Assembly: GCA_958298945.1 (NCBI GenBank)
Contig: OY282609.1
Span: 43,290,954-43,354,953, forward strand
Reading direction: 5' to 3'
Source: Atherix ibis
Lineage: Eukaryota; Arthropoda; Insecta; Diptera; Athericidae
Length of the DNA stretch: 64,000 nucleotides
Below the pieces are notes generated by a model, which searched no databases, was not told the DNA's origin, and was given only the letters and a program-made list of their open reading frames with translations. Within the stretch, counting starts at the first letter, position 1, and each line of letters begins with the position of its first letter. The position numbers and the translations under genes are program-made. Of this stretch, positions 11,601 through 24,650 are shown in pieces.

Positions 11601-14010
11601 TGGAATATTCGGTGGTATTTTTTAAGAGGGATAATCAGAGGTATTTTTCAAAAGCAATATTCAATTGTATTTTTCAAGAGGAATATTCGGTGGTATTTTT
11701 CAAGAGTAATATTCAGTGGTATTTTTCAAGAGAAATATTCAGTGGTATTTTTCAAGTGGAATATTCAGTGGTATTTTGCAAGAGGAATATTCAGTGGTAT
11801 TTTTTATGAGGAATATTCTGTGGTATTTTTCAAGAAGAATATTCAGTGGTATTTTCCAAGAGGAATATTCAGTGGTATTTTTCAAGAAGAATATTCAGTG
11901 GTATTTTTCAAGTGGAATATTTAGTGGTATTTTTCAAGAGGAATATTCAGTGGTATTTTTCAAGAGGAATATTCAGTGGTATTTTTCAAGAGGAATATTC
12001 AGTTGTATTTTTTAAGAGGAATATTCAGTGGTATTTTTCAAGAGGAATATTCAGTGGTATTTTTCAAGAGGAATATTGAGTGGTATTTTTCAAGAGGAAT
12101 ATTCGGTGGTATTTTTCAAGAGGAATAATCAGAGGTATTTTTCAAAAGCAATATACAAATATATTTTTCAAGAGGAATATTCAGTGGTATTTTTCAAGAG
12201 GAATATTCAGTGGTATTTTTCAAGTGGACTATCCAGTGGTATTTTTCAAGAGGATTATTCAGTGGTATTTTTCAAAAGGTATATTCTGTGGTATTTTTCA
12301 AGAGGATTATTCAGTTGTAATTTTCAAGAGGAATATTCAGTAGTATTTTTCAAGAGGAATATTCAGTGGTATTTTTCAAGAGGAATATTCAGTGGTATTT
12401 TTCAAGAGGAATGTTTGGTGGTATTTTTCAAGAGGAATGATCAGAGGTATTTTTCAAAAGCAATATTCAATTGTATTTTTCAAGAGAAATATTCAGCTGT
12501 ATTTTTGAAGAGGAAAATTCAGTGGTATTTTTCAAGTGGAATATTCAGTGGTATTTTTCAAGAGAAATATTCAGTGCTTTTTTTCAAGAGTAATATTCAG
12601 TAGTATTTTTCAAGAGGAATATTCAGTGGAATTTTTCAAGTGGAATATTCAGTGGTATTTTTCAAGAGGAATATTCAGTGGTATTTTTCAATAGGAATAT
12701 TCAGTTATATTTTTCAAGAGGAATATTCAGTGGTATTTTTCAAGAGGAATATTCGGTAGTATTTTTCAAGAGGAATATTCAGTGGTATTTTTAAAGTGGA
12801 ATATTCGGTGGTATTTTTTAAGTGGGATAATCAGAGGTATTTTTTAAAAGCAATATTCAATTGTATTTTTCAAGAGGAATATTCGGTGGTATTTTTCAAG
12901 TGGAATATTCAGTGGTATTTTTCAAGAGGAATATTCAGTGGTATTTTTCAAGAGTAATATTCAGTGGTATTTTTCAAGAGAAATATTCAGTGGTATTTTT
13001 CAAGTGGAATATTCAGTGGTATTCTGCAAGAGGAATATTCAGTGGTATTTTTCATGAGGAATATTCTGTGGTATTTTTCAAAAAGAATATTCAGTGGTAT
13101 TTTGCAAGAGGAATATTCAATAGTATTTTTCAAGCGGAATATTCAGTGGTATTTTCCAAGAGGAATATTCAGTGGTATTTTTCAAGAAGAATATTCAGTG
13201 GTATTTTTCAAGTGGAATATTTAGTGGTATTTTTCAAGAGGAATATTCAGTGGTATTTTTCAAGAGGAATATTCAGTGGTATTTTTCAAGAGGAATATTC
13301 AGTTGTATTTTTTAAGAGGAATATTCAGTGGTATTTTTCAAGAGGAATATTCAGTGGTATTTTTCAAGAGGAATATTGAGTGGTATTTTTCAAGAGGAAT
13401 ATTCGGTGGTATTTTTCAAGAGGGATAATCAGAGGTATTTTTCAAAAGCAATATACAAATATATTTTTCAAGAGGAATATTCAGTGGTATTTTTCAAGAG
13501 GAATATTCAGTGGTATTTTTCAAGTGGACTATCCAGTGGTATTTTTCAAGAGGATTATTCAGTGGTATTTTTCAAAAGAAATATTCGTTGGTATTTTTCA
13601 AGAGGAATATTCAGTTGTAATTTTCAAGAGGAATATTCAGTAGTATTTTTAAAGAGGAATATTCAGTGGTATTTTTCAAGAGGAATATTCAGTGGTATTT
13701 TTCAAGAGGAATGTTTGGTGGTATTTTTCAAGAGGAATGATCAGAGGTATTTTTCAAAAGCAATATTCAATTGTATTTTTCAAGAGAAATATTCAGCTGT
13801 ATTTTTGAAGAGGAAAATTCAGTGGTATTTTTCAAGTGGAATATTCAGTGGTATTTTTTAAGAGAAATATTCAGTGCTATTTTTCAAGAGTAATATTCAG
13901 TAGTATTTTTCAAGAGGAATATTCAGTGGAATTTTTCAAGTGGAATATTCAGTGGTATTTTTCAAGAGGTATATTCAGTGGTATTTTTCAAGAGGAATAT
14001 TCAGTGGTAT
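11520..14010 (+). repeat. About 1,300-bp tandem pair (50 monomers) with small whole-monomer indels
   Basis: Bases 12,080-12,343 recur at 13,380-13,643, and 12,028-12,603 recurs at 13,328-13,861, both at an offset of 1,300 bp. Upstream, the TTTTTAAAGTGG monomer at about 11,591 pairs with that at about 12,789, an offset nearer 1,196-1,248 bp, so two to four monomers were gained or lost inside one copy. Markers are CAAATATATTTTTC, GGACTATCCAG and GAATGTTTGGTGG. The segment 12,028-12,603 also resembles 48,972-49,547. Confidence 0.8.
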
Positions 14011-15200
14011 TTTTCAATAGGAATATTCAGTGGTATTTTTCAAGAGGAATATTCAGTAGTATTTTTCAAGAGTAATATTCAGTGGTATTTTTCAAGAGGA
14101 ATATTCAGCGTTGTTTTTCAAGAGAAATATTGGGTGATATAATTCAAGATGAATATTCAGTGGTATTTTTCAAGATGAATATTCAGTGGTATTTTTCAAG
14201 AGGAATATTCACTGGTATTTTTCAAGAGGAATATTCAGTGGTATTTTTCAAGTGGAATATTCAGTGGTATTTTTCAAGATGAATATTCAGTGGTATTTTT
14301 CAAGAGGAATATTCACTGGTATTTTTCAAGCGGAATATTCAGTGGTATTTTTCAAGAGGAATATTTAGTGGTATTTTTCAAGAGGAATATTCAGTGGTAT
14401 TTTTCAAGAGGAATATTCAGTGGTATTTTTCAAGTGGAATATTCAGTTGTATTTTTTAAGAGGAATATTCAGTGGTATTTTTCAAAAGGAATATTCAGTG
14501 GTATTCTTCAAGAGGAATATTCAATGGTATTTTTAAAGAGGAATATTCGGTGGTATTTTTCAAGAGGAATAATCAGAGGTATTTTTCAAAAGCAATATAT
14601 AATTGTAATTTTCAAGAGCAATATTCAGTGGTATTTTTCAAGAGGAATATTCAGTGGTATTTTTCAAGAGGAATATTCAGTGGTATTTTTCAAGAGGAAT
14701 ATTCGGTGGTATTTTTCAAGAGGAATGATCAGAGGTATTTTTCAAGAGTAATATTCAATGGTATTTTTCAAGAGGGCTATTCAGTGGTATTTTTCATGTG
14801 GAATATTCAGTGGTATTTTTCAAGAGGAATATTCAGTGGAATATTTCATGAGGAATATTCAGTGGTATTTTTCAAGAAGAATATTCAGTTGTATTTTGCA
14901 AGACAAATATTCAATAGTATTTTTCAAGTAGAATATTCAGTGGTATTTTTCAAGAGGGATATTCAGTGGTATTTTTCAAGAGGAATATTCAGTTGTATTT
15001 TTCAAGAGGAATATTCAGTGGTATTTGTCAAGAGGAATATTCGGTGGTATTTTTCAAAAAAAAAATCAGAGGTATTTTTCAACAGCAATATTAAATTGTA
15101 TTTTTCAAGAGGAATATTTAGTGGTATTTTTCAAGAGGAATATTCAGTTGTATTCTTCAATAGGAATATTCAGTGGTATTTTTCAAGAGGAATATTCAGT
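14011..15200 (+). repeat. Diverged satellite segment ending in an A10 monomer
   Basis: This segment carries private variants such as GCGTTGTTTTTC and TTGGGTGATATAATTC (about 14,107-14,143), which recur nowhere else that I noticed, and repeated GATGAATATTC. GAGGGCTATT lies near 14,773. The A-rich monomer at 15,048-15,072 has lost its G, giving ten consecutive A, and is 25 bp long. After it the array stays in exact 26-bp register for about 27 kb. Confidence 0.75.
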
Positions 15201-16670
15201 AATAATTTTTAAGAGGAATATTCAGTGGTATTTTTCAAGTGGAATATTCAGTGGTATTTTTCAAGAGGAATATTCAGTGGTATTTTTCAAGAGGAATATT
15301 TAGTGGTATTTTTCAAGAGGAATATTCAGTTGTATTTTTCAAGAGGAATATTCAGTGGTATTTTTCAAGAGGAATATTCAGTGGTATTTTTCAAGAGGAA
15401 TATTCAGTTGTATTTTTCAAGAGGAATATTCAGTGGTATTTTTCAAGTGGAATATTCAGTGGTATTTTTCAACAGGAATATTCAGTGGTATTTTTCATGA
15501 GGAATATTCAGTGGTATTTTTCAAGAAGAATATTCAGTGGTATTTTGCAAGAGGAATATTCAATAGTATTTTTCAAGAGGAATATTCAGTGGTATTTTTC
15601 AAGAGGAATATTCAGTTGTATTTTGCAAGAGGAATATTCAGTGGTATTTTTCAAGAGGAATATTCAGTGGTATTTTTCAAGAGGAATATTGAGTGGTATT
15701 TTTCAAGAGGAATATTCGGTGGTATTTTTCAAGAGGAATAATCAGAGGTATTTTTCAAAAGCAATATACAAATGTATTTTTCAAGAGGAATATTCAGTGG
15801 TATTTTTCAAGAGGAATATTCAGTGGTATTTTTCAAGTGGAATATCCAGTGGTATTTTTCAAGAGGATTATTCAGTGGTATTTTTCAAGAGGAATATTCA
15901 GTGGGATTTTTCAAGAGAAATATTCAGTTGTAATTTTCAAGAGGAATATTCAGTTGTATTTTTCAAGAGGAATATTCAGTGGTATTTTTCAAGAGGAATA
16001 TTCAGTGGTATTTTTCAAGAGGAATGTTTGGTGGTATTTTTCAAGAGGAATGATCAGAGGTATTTTTCAAAAGCAATATTCAATTGTATTTTTCAAGAGA
16101 AATATTCAGCTGTATTTTTGAAGAGGAATATTCAGTGGTATTTTTCAAGTGGAATATCCAGTGGTATTTTTCAAGAGGATTATTCAGTGGTATTTTTCAA
16201 GAGGAATATTCAGTGGTATTTTTCAAGTGGAATATTCAGTGGTATTTTTCAAGAGAAATATTCAGTGCTATTTTTCAAGAGTAATATTCAGTAGTATTTT
16301 TCAAGAGGAATATTCAGTGGAATTTTTCAAGTGGAATATTCAGTGGTATTTTTCAAGAGGAATATTCAGTGGTATTTTTCAAGTGGAATATCCAGTGGTA
16401 TTTTTCAAGAGGATTATTCAGTGGTATTTTTCAAGAGGAATATTCAGTGGTATTTTTCAAGTGGAATATTCAGTGGTATTTTTCAAGAGAAATATTCAGT
16501 GCTATTTTTCAAGAGTAATATTCAGTAGTATTTTTCAAGAGGAATATTCAGTGGAATTTTTCAAGTGGAATATTCAGTGGTATTTTTCAAGAGGAATATT
16601 CAGTGGTATTTTTCAAGAGGAATATTCAGTGGTATTTTTCAATAGGAATATTCAGTGGTATTTTTCAAGA
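15200..16670 (+). repeat. Block recurring exactly 990 monomers downstream (40.94-42.41 kb)
   Basis: Corresponding points 15,239/40,979, 15,355/41,095, 15,693/41,433, 16,084/41,824, 16,149/41,889 and 16,331/42,071 are all offset by 25,740 bp, which is 990 units of 26. Over the 351-codon open stretch beginning at 15,239 the two copies differ at few positions, for example CAACAGG against CAAGAGG near 15,473. The first half also resembles 34.57-34.9 kb (offset 19,344, 744 monomers) and 36.47-36.8 kb (offset 21,242, 817 monomers). Confidence 0.88.
16149..16616 (+). repeat. 234-bp tandem duplication (9 monomers)
   Basis: The variant GGAATATCCAG at about 16,150 and the monomers after it (GAGGATTATTC, AAATATTCAGTGC, AGTAATATTCAGTAG, CAGTGGAATTTTTC) recur 234 bp later at about 16,384. 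The same doubled unit is present at 41,889-42,350 and again at 43,034-43,495, so the duplication predates the long-range copying of this block. Confidence 0.85.
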
Positions 16671-17036
16671 GGACTATTAAGTGGTATTTTTCATGTGGAA
16701 TATTCAGTGGTATTTTTCAAGAGGAATATTCAGTGGAATATTTCAAGAGGAATATTTAGTGGTATTTTTCAAGAAGAATATTCAGTGGTATTTTGCAGGA
16801 CGAATATTCAGTGATATTTTTCAAGAGGAATATTCAGTAATATTTTTTAAGAGGAATATTCAGTGGTATTTTTCAAGTGGAATATTCAGTGGTATTTTTC
16901 AAGAGGAATATTCAGTGGTATTTTTCAAGAGGAATATTCAGTGGTATTTTTCAAGAGGAATATTCAGTTGTATTTTTCAAGAGGAATATTCAGTGGTATT
17001 TTTCGAGTGGAATATTCAGTGGTATTTTTTAAGAGG

Positions 17037-19740
17037 AATATTTAGTGGTATTTTTCATGAGGAATATTCAGTGGTATTTTTCAAGAAGAATATTCAGTGG
17101 TATTTTGCAAGAGGAATATTCAATAGTATTTTTCAAGCGGAATATTCAGTGGTATTTTTCAAGAGGAATATTCTGTGGTATTTTTCAAGAAGAATATTCA
17201 GTGCTATTTTTCAAGTGAAATATTTAGTGGTATTTTTCAAGAGGAATATTCAATGGTATTTTTCAAGAGGAATATTCAATGGTATTTTTCAAGAGGAATA
17301 TTCGGTGGTATTTTTCAAGAGGAATAATCAGAGGTATTTTTCAAAAGCAATATACAATTGTATTTTTCAAGAGGAATATTCAGTGGTATTTTTCAAGAGG
17401 AATATTCAGTGGTATTTTTCAAGTGGAATATTCAGCGGTATTTTTCAAGAGGATTATTCAGTGGCATTTTTCAAGAGGAATATTTAGTGGTATTTTTCAA
17501 GAGGAATATTTAGTTATAATTTTCAAGAGGAATATTCAGTGGTATTTTTCAAGAGGAATATTCAGGGGTATTTTTCAAGAGGAATATTCAGTGGTATTTT
17601 TCAAGAGGAATATTCGGTGGTATTTTTCAAGAGGAATGATCAGAGGTATTTTTCAAAAGCAATATTCAATTGTATTTTTCAAGAGAAATATTCAGTAGTA
17701 TTTTTCAAGAGGAATATTCAGTGGCATTTTTCAAGTGGAATATTTAGTGGTATTTTTCAAGAGGAATATTCAGTGGTATTTTTCAAGAGGAATATTCAGT
17801 GGTATTTTTCAATAGGAATATTCAGTGGTATTTTTCAAGAGGAATATTCAGTAGTATTTTTCAAGAGGAATATTCAGTGGTATTTTTCAAGAGAAATATT
17901 CAATGGTATTTTTCAAGAGTAATATTCAATGGTATTTTTCAAGAGGACTATTCAGTGGTATTTTTCATTTGGAATATTCAGTGGTATTTTTCAAGAGGAA
18001 TATTCAGTGGAATATTTCAAGAGGAATATTAAGTGGTATTTTTCAAGAAGAATATTCAGTGGTGTTTTGCAAGACGAATATTCAGTGATATTTTTCAAGA
18101 GGAATATTCAGTAATATTTTTTAAGAGGAATATTCAGTGGTATTTTTCAAGTGGAATATTCAGTGGTATTTTTCAAGAGGAATATTCAGTGGTATTTTTC
18201 AAGAGGAATATTCACTGGTATTTTTCAAGAGGAATATTCAGTTGTATTTTTCAAGAGGAATATTCAGTGGTATTTTTCAAGTGGAATATTCGGTGGTATT
18301 TTTCAAGAGGAATATTCAGTGGTATTTTTCATGAGGAATATTCAGTGGTATTTTTCAAGAAGAATATTCAGTGGTATTTTGCAAGAGGAATATTCAATAG
18401 TATTTTTCAAGCGGAATATTCAGTGGTATTTTTCAAGAGGAATATTCAGTGGTATTTTTCAAGAAGAATATTCAGTGGTATTTTTCAAGTGAAATATTTA
18501 GTGGTATTTTTCAAGAGGAATATTCAGTGGTATTTTTCAAGAGGAATATTCAGTGGTATTTTTCAAGTGGAATATTCAGTTGTATTTTTTAAGAGGAATA
18601 TTCAGTGGTATTTTTCAAGAGGAATATTCAGTGGTATTTTTCAAGAGGAATATTCAATGGTATTTTTCAAGAGGAATATTCGGTGGTATTTTTCAAGAGG
18701 AATAATCAGAGGTATTTTTCAAAAGCAATATACAATTGTAATTTTCAAGAGGAATATTCAGTGGTATTTTTCAAGAGGAATATTCAGTGGTATTTTTCAA
18801 GAGGAATATTCGGTGGTATTTTTCAAGAGAAATGATCAGAGGTATTTTTCAAAAGCAATATTCAATTGTATTTTTCAAGAGAAATATTCAGTAGTACTTT
18901 TCAAGAGGAATATTCAGTGGCATTTTTCAAGTGGAATATTTAGTGGTATTTTTCAAGAGGAATATTCAGTGGTATTTTTCAAGAGGAATATTCAGTGGTA
19001 TTTTTCAATAGGAATATTCAGTGGTATTTTTCAAGAGGAATATTCAGTCGTATTTTTCAAGAGGAATATTCAGTGGTATTTTTCAAGAGAAATATTCAAT
19101 GGTATTTTTCAAGAGTAATATTCAATGGTATTTTTCAAGAGGACTATTCAGTGGTATTTTTCATGAGGAATATTCAGTGGTATTTTTCAAGAGGAATATT
19201 CAGTGGAATATTTCAAGAGGAATATTAAGTGGTATTTTTCAAGAAGAATATTCAGTGGTGTTTTGCAAGACGAATATTCAGTGATATTTTTCAAGAAAAA
19301 TAATCAGTAATATTTTTTAAGAGGAATATTCAGTGGTATTTTTCAAGTGGAATATTCAGTGGTATTTTTCAAGAGGAATATTCAGTGGTATTTTTCAAGA
19401 GGGATATTCACTGGTATTTTTCAAGAGGAATATTCAGTTGTATTTTTCAAGAGGAATATTCAGTGGTATTTTTCAAGTGGAATATTCGGTGGTATTTTTC
19501 AAGAGGAATATTCAGTGGAATTTTTCATGAGGAATATTCAGTGGTATTTTTCAAGAAGAATATTCAGTGGTATTTTTCAAGTGAAATATTTAGTGGTATT
19601 TTTCAAGAGGAATATTCAGTGGTATTTTTCAAGAGGAATATTCAGTGGTATTTTTCAAGAGGAATATTCAGTTGTATTTTTCAAGAGGAATATTCAGTGG
19701 TATTTTTCAAGAGGAATATTCAGTGGTATTTTTCAAGAGG
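17037..19740 (+). repeat. 2,704-bp tandem duplication, copy A (104 monomers)
   Basis: Starting at about 17,037 the sequence recurs 2,704 bp downstream almost base for base. Matched points include 17,279/19,983, 17,539/20,243, 17,799/20,503, 18,033/20,737, 18,605/21,309, 19,021/21,725 and 19,333/22,037. Just upstream of 17,037 the two sites differ (TTTTTTAAGAGG against TATTTTTCAAGAGG), which fixes the left edge. It contains two GAGGACTATT landmark monomers (about 17,943 and 19,138). Confidence 0.93.
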
Positions 19741-22355
19741 AATATTTAGTGGTATTTTTCATGAGGAATATTCAGTGGTATTTTTCAAGAAGAATATTCA
19801 GTGGTATTTTGCAAGAGGAATATTCAATAGTATTTTTCAAGCGGAATATTCAGTGGTATTTTTCAAGAGGAATATTCTGTGGTATTTTTCAAGAAGAATA
19901 TTCAGTGCTATTTTTCAAGTGAAATATTTAGTGGTATTTTTCAAGAGGAATATTCAATGGTATTTTTCAAGAGGAATATTCAATGGTATTTTTCAAGAGG
20001 AATATTCGGTGGTATTTTTCAAGAGGAATAATCAGAGGTATTTTTCAAAAGCAATATACAATTGTATTTTTCAAGAGGAATATTCAGTGGTATTTTTCAA
20101 GAGGAATATTCAGTGGTATTTTTCAAGTGGAATATTCAGCGGTATTTTTCAAGAGGATTATTCAGTGGCATTTTTCAAGAGGAATATTTAGTGGTATTTT
20201 TCAAGAGGAATATTTAGTTATAATTTTCAAGAGGAATATTCAGTGGTATTTTTCAAGAGGAATATTCAGGGGTATTTTTCAAGAGGAATATTCAGTGGTA
20301 TTTTTCAAGAGGAATATTCGGTGGTATTTTTCAAGAGGAATGATCAGAGGTATTTTTCAAAAGCAATATTCAATTGTATTTTTCAAGAGAAATATTCAGT
20401 AGTATTTTTCAAGAGGAATATTCAGTGGCATTTTTCAAGTGGAATATTTAGTGGTATTTTTCAAGAGGAATATTCAGTGGTATTTTTCAAGAGGAATATT
20501 CAGTGGTATTTTTCAATAGGAATATTCAGTGGTATTTTTCAAGAGGAATATTCAGTAGTATTTTTCAAGAGGAATATTCAGTGGTATTTTTCAAGAGAAA
20601 TATTCAATGGTATTTTTCAAGAGTAATATTCAATGGTATTTTTCAAGAGGACTATTCAGTGGTATTTTTCATTTGGAATATTCAGTGGTATTTTTCAAGA
20701 GGAATATTCAGTGGAATATTTCAAGAGGAATATTAAGTGGTATTTTTCAAGAAGAATATTCAGTGGTGTTTTGCAAGACGAATATTCAGTGATATTTTTC
20801 AAGAGGAATATTCAGTAATATTTTTTAAGAGGAATATTCAGTGGTATTTTTCAAGTGGAATATTCAGTGGTATTTTTCAAGAGGAATATTCAGTGGTATT
20901 TTTCAAGAGGAATATTCACTGGTATTTTTCAAGAGGAATATTCAGTTGTATTTTTCAAGAGGAATATTCAGTGGTATTTTTCAAGTGGAATATTCGGTGG
21001 TATTTTTCAAGAGGAATATTCAGTGGTATTTTTCATGAGGAATATTCAGTGGTATTTTTCAAGAAGAATATTCAGTGGTATTTTGCAAGAGGAATATTCA
21101 ATAGTATTTTTCAAGCGGAATATTCAGTGGTATTTTTCAAGAGGAATATTCAGTGGTATTTTTCAAGAAGAATATTCAGTGGTATTTTTCAAGTGAAATA
21201 TTTAGTGGTATTTTTCAAGAGGAATATTCAGTGGTATTTTTCAAGAGGAATATTCAGTGGTATTTTTCAAGTGGAATATTCAGTTGTATTTTTTAAGAGG
21301 AATATTCAGTGGTATTTATCAAGAGGAATATTCAGTGGTATTTTTCAAGAGGAATATTCAATGGTATTTTTCAAGAGGAATATTCGGTGGTATTTTTCAA
21401 GAGGAATAATCAGAGGTATTTTTCAAAAGCAATATACAATTGTAATTTTCAAGAGGAATATTCAGTGGTATTTTTCAAGAGGAATATTCAGTGGTATTTT
21501 TCAAGAGGAATATTCGGTGGTATTTTTCAAGAGAAATGATCAGAGGTATTTTTCAAAAGCAATATTCAATTGTATTTTTCAAGAGAAATATTCAGTAGTA
21601 CTTTTCAAGAGGAATATTCAGTGGCATTTTTCAAGTGGAATATTTAGTGGTATTTTTCAAGAGGAATATTCAGTGGTATTTTTCAAGAGGAATATTCAGT
21701 GGTATTTTTCAATAGGAATATTCAGTGGTATTTTTCAAGAGGAATATTCAGTCGTATTTTTCAAGAGGAATATTCAGTGGTATTTTTCAAGAGAAATATT
21801 CAATGGTATTTTTCAAGAGTAATATTCAATGGTATTTTTCAAGAGGACTATTCAGTGGTATTTTTCATGAGGAATATTCAGTGGTATTTTTCAAGAGGAA
21901 TATTCAGTGGAATATTTCAAGAGGAATATTAAGTGGTATTTTTCAAGAAGAATATTCAGTGGTGTTTTGCAAGACGAATATTCAGTGATATTTTTCAAGA
22001 AAAATATTCAGTAATATTTTTTAAGAGGAATATTCAGTGGTATTTTTCAAGTGGAATATTCAGTGGTATTTTTCAAGAGGAATATTCAGTGGTATTTTTC
22101 AAGAGGGATATTCACTGGTATTTTTCAAGAGGAATATTCAGTTGTATTTTTCAAGAGGAATATTCAGTGGTATTTTTCAAGTGGAATATTCGGTGGTATT
22201 TTTCAAGAGGAATATTCAGTGGAATTTTTCATGAGGAATATTCAGTGGTATTTTTCAAGAAGAATATTCAGTGGTATTTTTCAAGTGAAATATTTAGTGG
22301 TATTTTTCAAGAGGAATATTCAGTGGTATTTTTCAAGAGGAATATTCAGTGGTAT
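19741..22355 (+). repeat. 2,704-bp tandem duplication, copy B (about 2.6 kb retained)
   Basis: This copy is nearly identical to copy A. I noticed only isolated differences: GTATTTATC at about 21,311 against GTATTTTTC, AAAAATATTC near 22,000 against AAAAATAATC near 19,296, and one TTT-to-TTA-type change near 21,250. The match ends near 22,355, about 90 bp short of a complete unit, where the array passes into the 728-bp family. Landmarks GAGGACTATT lie at about 20,647 and 21,842. Confidence 0.92.
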
Positions 22356-23834
22356 TTTTCAAGTGGAATATTCAGTTGTATTTTTTAAGAGGAATATTCA
22401 GTGGTATTTTTCAAGAGGAATATTCAGTGGTATTTTTCAAGAGGAATATTCAATGGTATTTTTCAAGAGGAATATTCGGTGGTATTTTTCAAGAGGAATA
22501 ATCAGAGGTATTTTTCAAAAGCAATATACAATTGTAATTTTCAAGAGGAATATTCAGTGGTATTTTTCAAGAGGAATATTCAGTGGTATTTTTCAAGAGG
22601 AATATTCAGTGGTATTTTTCAAGAGGAATATTGGGTGGTATTTTTCAAGAGGAATGATCAGAGGTATTTTTCAAAAGCAATATTCAATTGTATTTTTCAA
22701 GAGAAATATTCAGTAGTATTTTTCAAGAGGAATATTCAGTGGCATTTTTCAAGAGGAATATTCAGTGGTATTTTTCAAGAGAAATATTCAGTGGTATTTT
22801 TCAAGAGTAATATTCAATGGTATTTTTCAAGAGTGCTATTCAGTGGTATTTTTCATGTGGAATATTCAGTGGTATTTTTCAAGAGGAATATTCAGCGGAA
22901 TATTTCAAGAGGAATATTCAGTGGTATTTTTCAAGAGGAATATTCAGTGGTATTTTTCATGAGGAATATTCAGTGGTATTTTTCAAGAAGAATATTCAGT
23001 GGTATTTTTCAAATGAAATATTTAGTGGTATTTTTCAAGAGGAATATTCAGTGGTATTTTTCAAGAGGAATATTCAGTGGTATTTTTCAAGTGGAATATT
23101 CAGTTGTATTTTTTAAGAGGAATATTCAGTGGTATTTTTCAAGAGGAATATTCAGTGGTATTTTTCAAGAGGAATATTCAATGGTATTTTTCAAGAGGAA
23201 TATTCGGTGGTATTTTTCAAGAGGAATAATCAGAGGTATTTTTCAAAAGCAATATACAATTGTAATTTTCAAGAGGAATATTCAGTGGTATTTTTCAAGA
23301 GGAATATTCAGTGGTATTTTTCAAGAGGAATATTCAGTGGTATTTTTCAAGAGGAATATTGGGTGGTATTTTTCAAGAGGAATGATCAGAGGTATTTTTC
23401 AAAAGCAATATTCAATTGTATTTTTCAAGAGAAATATTCAGTAGTATTTTTCAAGAGGAATATTCAGTGGCATTTTTCAAGAGGAATATTCAGTGGTATT
23501 TTTCAAGAGAAATATTCAGTGTTATTTTTCAAGAGTAATATTCAATGGTATTTTTCAAGAGTGCTATTCAGTGGTATTTTTCATGTGGAATATTCAGTGG
23601 TATTTTTCAAGAGGAATATTCAGTGGAATATTTCAAGAGGAATATTCAGTGGTATTTTTCAAGAAGAATATTCAGTGGTATTTTGCAAGACGAATATTCA
23701 ATATTATTTTTCAAGTAGAATATTCAGTGGTATTTTTCAAGAGGGATATTCAGTGGTATTTTTCAAGAGGAATATTCAGTTGTATTTTTCAAGAGGAATA
23801 TTCAGTGGTATTTGTCAAGAGGAATATTCGGTGG

Positions 23835-24650
23835 TATTTTTCAAGAAAAAAAATCAGAGGTATTTTTCAAAAGCAATATAAAATTGTATTTTTCAAGAGG
23901 AATATTTAGTGGTATTTTTCAAGAGGAATATTCAGTTGTATTCTTCAATAGGAATATTTAGTGGTATTTTTCAAGAGGAATATTCAGTAATATTTTTTAA
24001 GAGGAATATTCAGTGGTATTTTTCAAGTGGAATATTCAGTGGTATTTTTCAAGAGGAATATTCAGTGGTATTTTTCAAGAGCAATATTTAGTGGTATTTT
24101 TCAAGAGGAATATTCAGTTGTATTTTTCAAGAAGAATATTCAGTGGTATTTTTCAAGAGGAATATTCAGTGGTATTTTTCAAGAGGAATGTTCAGTTGTA
24201 TTTTTCAAGAGGAATATTCAGTGGTATTTTTCAAGTGGAATATTCAGTGGTATTTTTCAAGTGGAATATTCAGTGGTATTTTTCATGAGGAATATTCAGT
24301 GGCATTTTTCAAGAAGAATATTCAGTTGTAATTTGCAAGAGGAATATTCAGTGGTATTTTTCAAGAGGAATATTCAGTGGTAATTTTCAAGAGGAATATT
24401 CAGTGGTATTTTTCAAGTGGAATATTCGGTGGTATTTTTCAAGAGGAATATTCAGTGGTATTTTTCATGAGGAATATTCAGTGGTATTTTTCAAGAAGAA
24501 TATTCAGTGGTATTTTTCAAGTGAAATATTTAGTGGTATTTTTCAAGAGGAATATTCAGTGGTATTTTTCAAGAGGAATAATCAGAGGTATTTTTCAAAA
24601 GCAATATACAATTGTAATTTTCAAGAGGAATATTCAGTGGTATTTTTAAA
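23835..24650 (+). repeat. A-rich-monomer block inserted in the 728-bp domain
   Basis: The regular spacing is interrupted by a segment beginning with the A8 monomer (23,835-23,860), then CAATATAAAATTG, GTATTCTTCAATAGG and AGTAATATTTTTTAAG. A closely similar segment starts at 27,111 and again at 34,391 and 36,289. It explains the 1,352- and 1,950-bp spacings of the GTGCTATT landmark at 23.6-24.9 and 26.8-28.8 kb. Confidence 0.8.
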
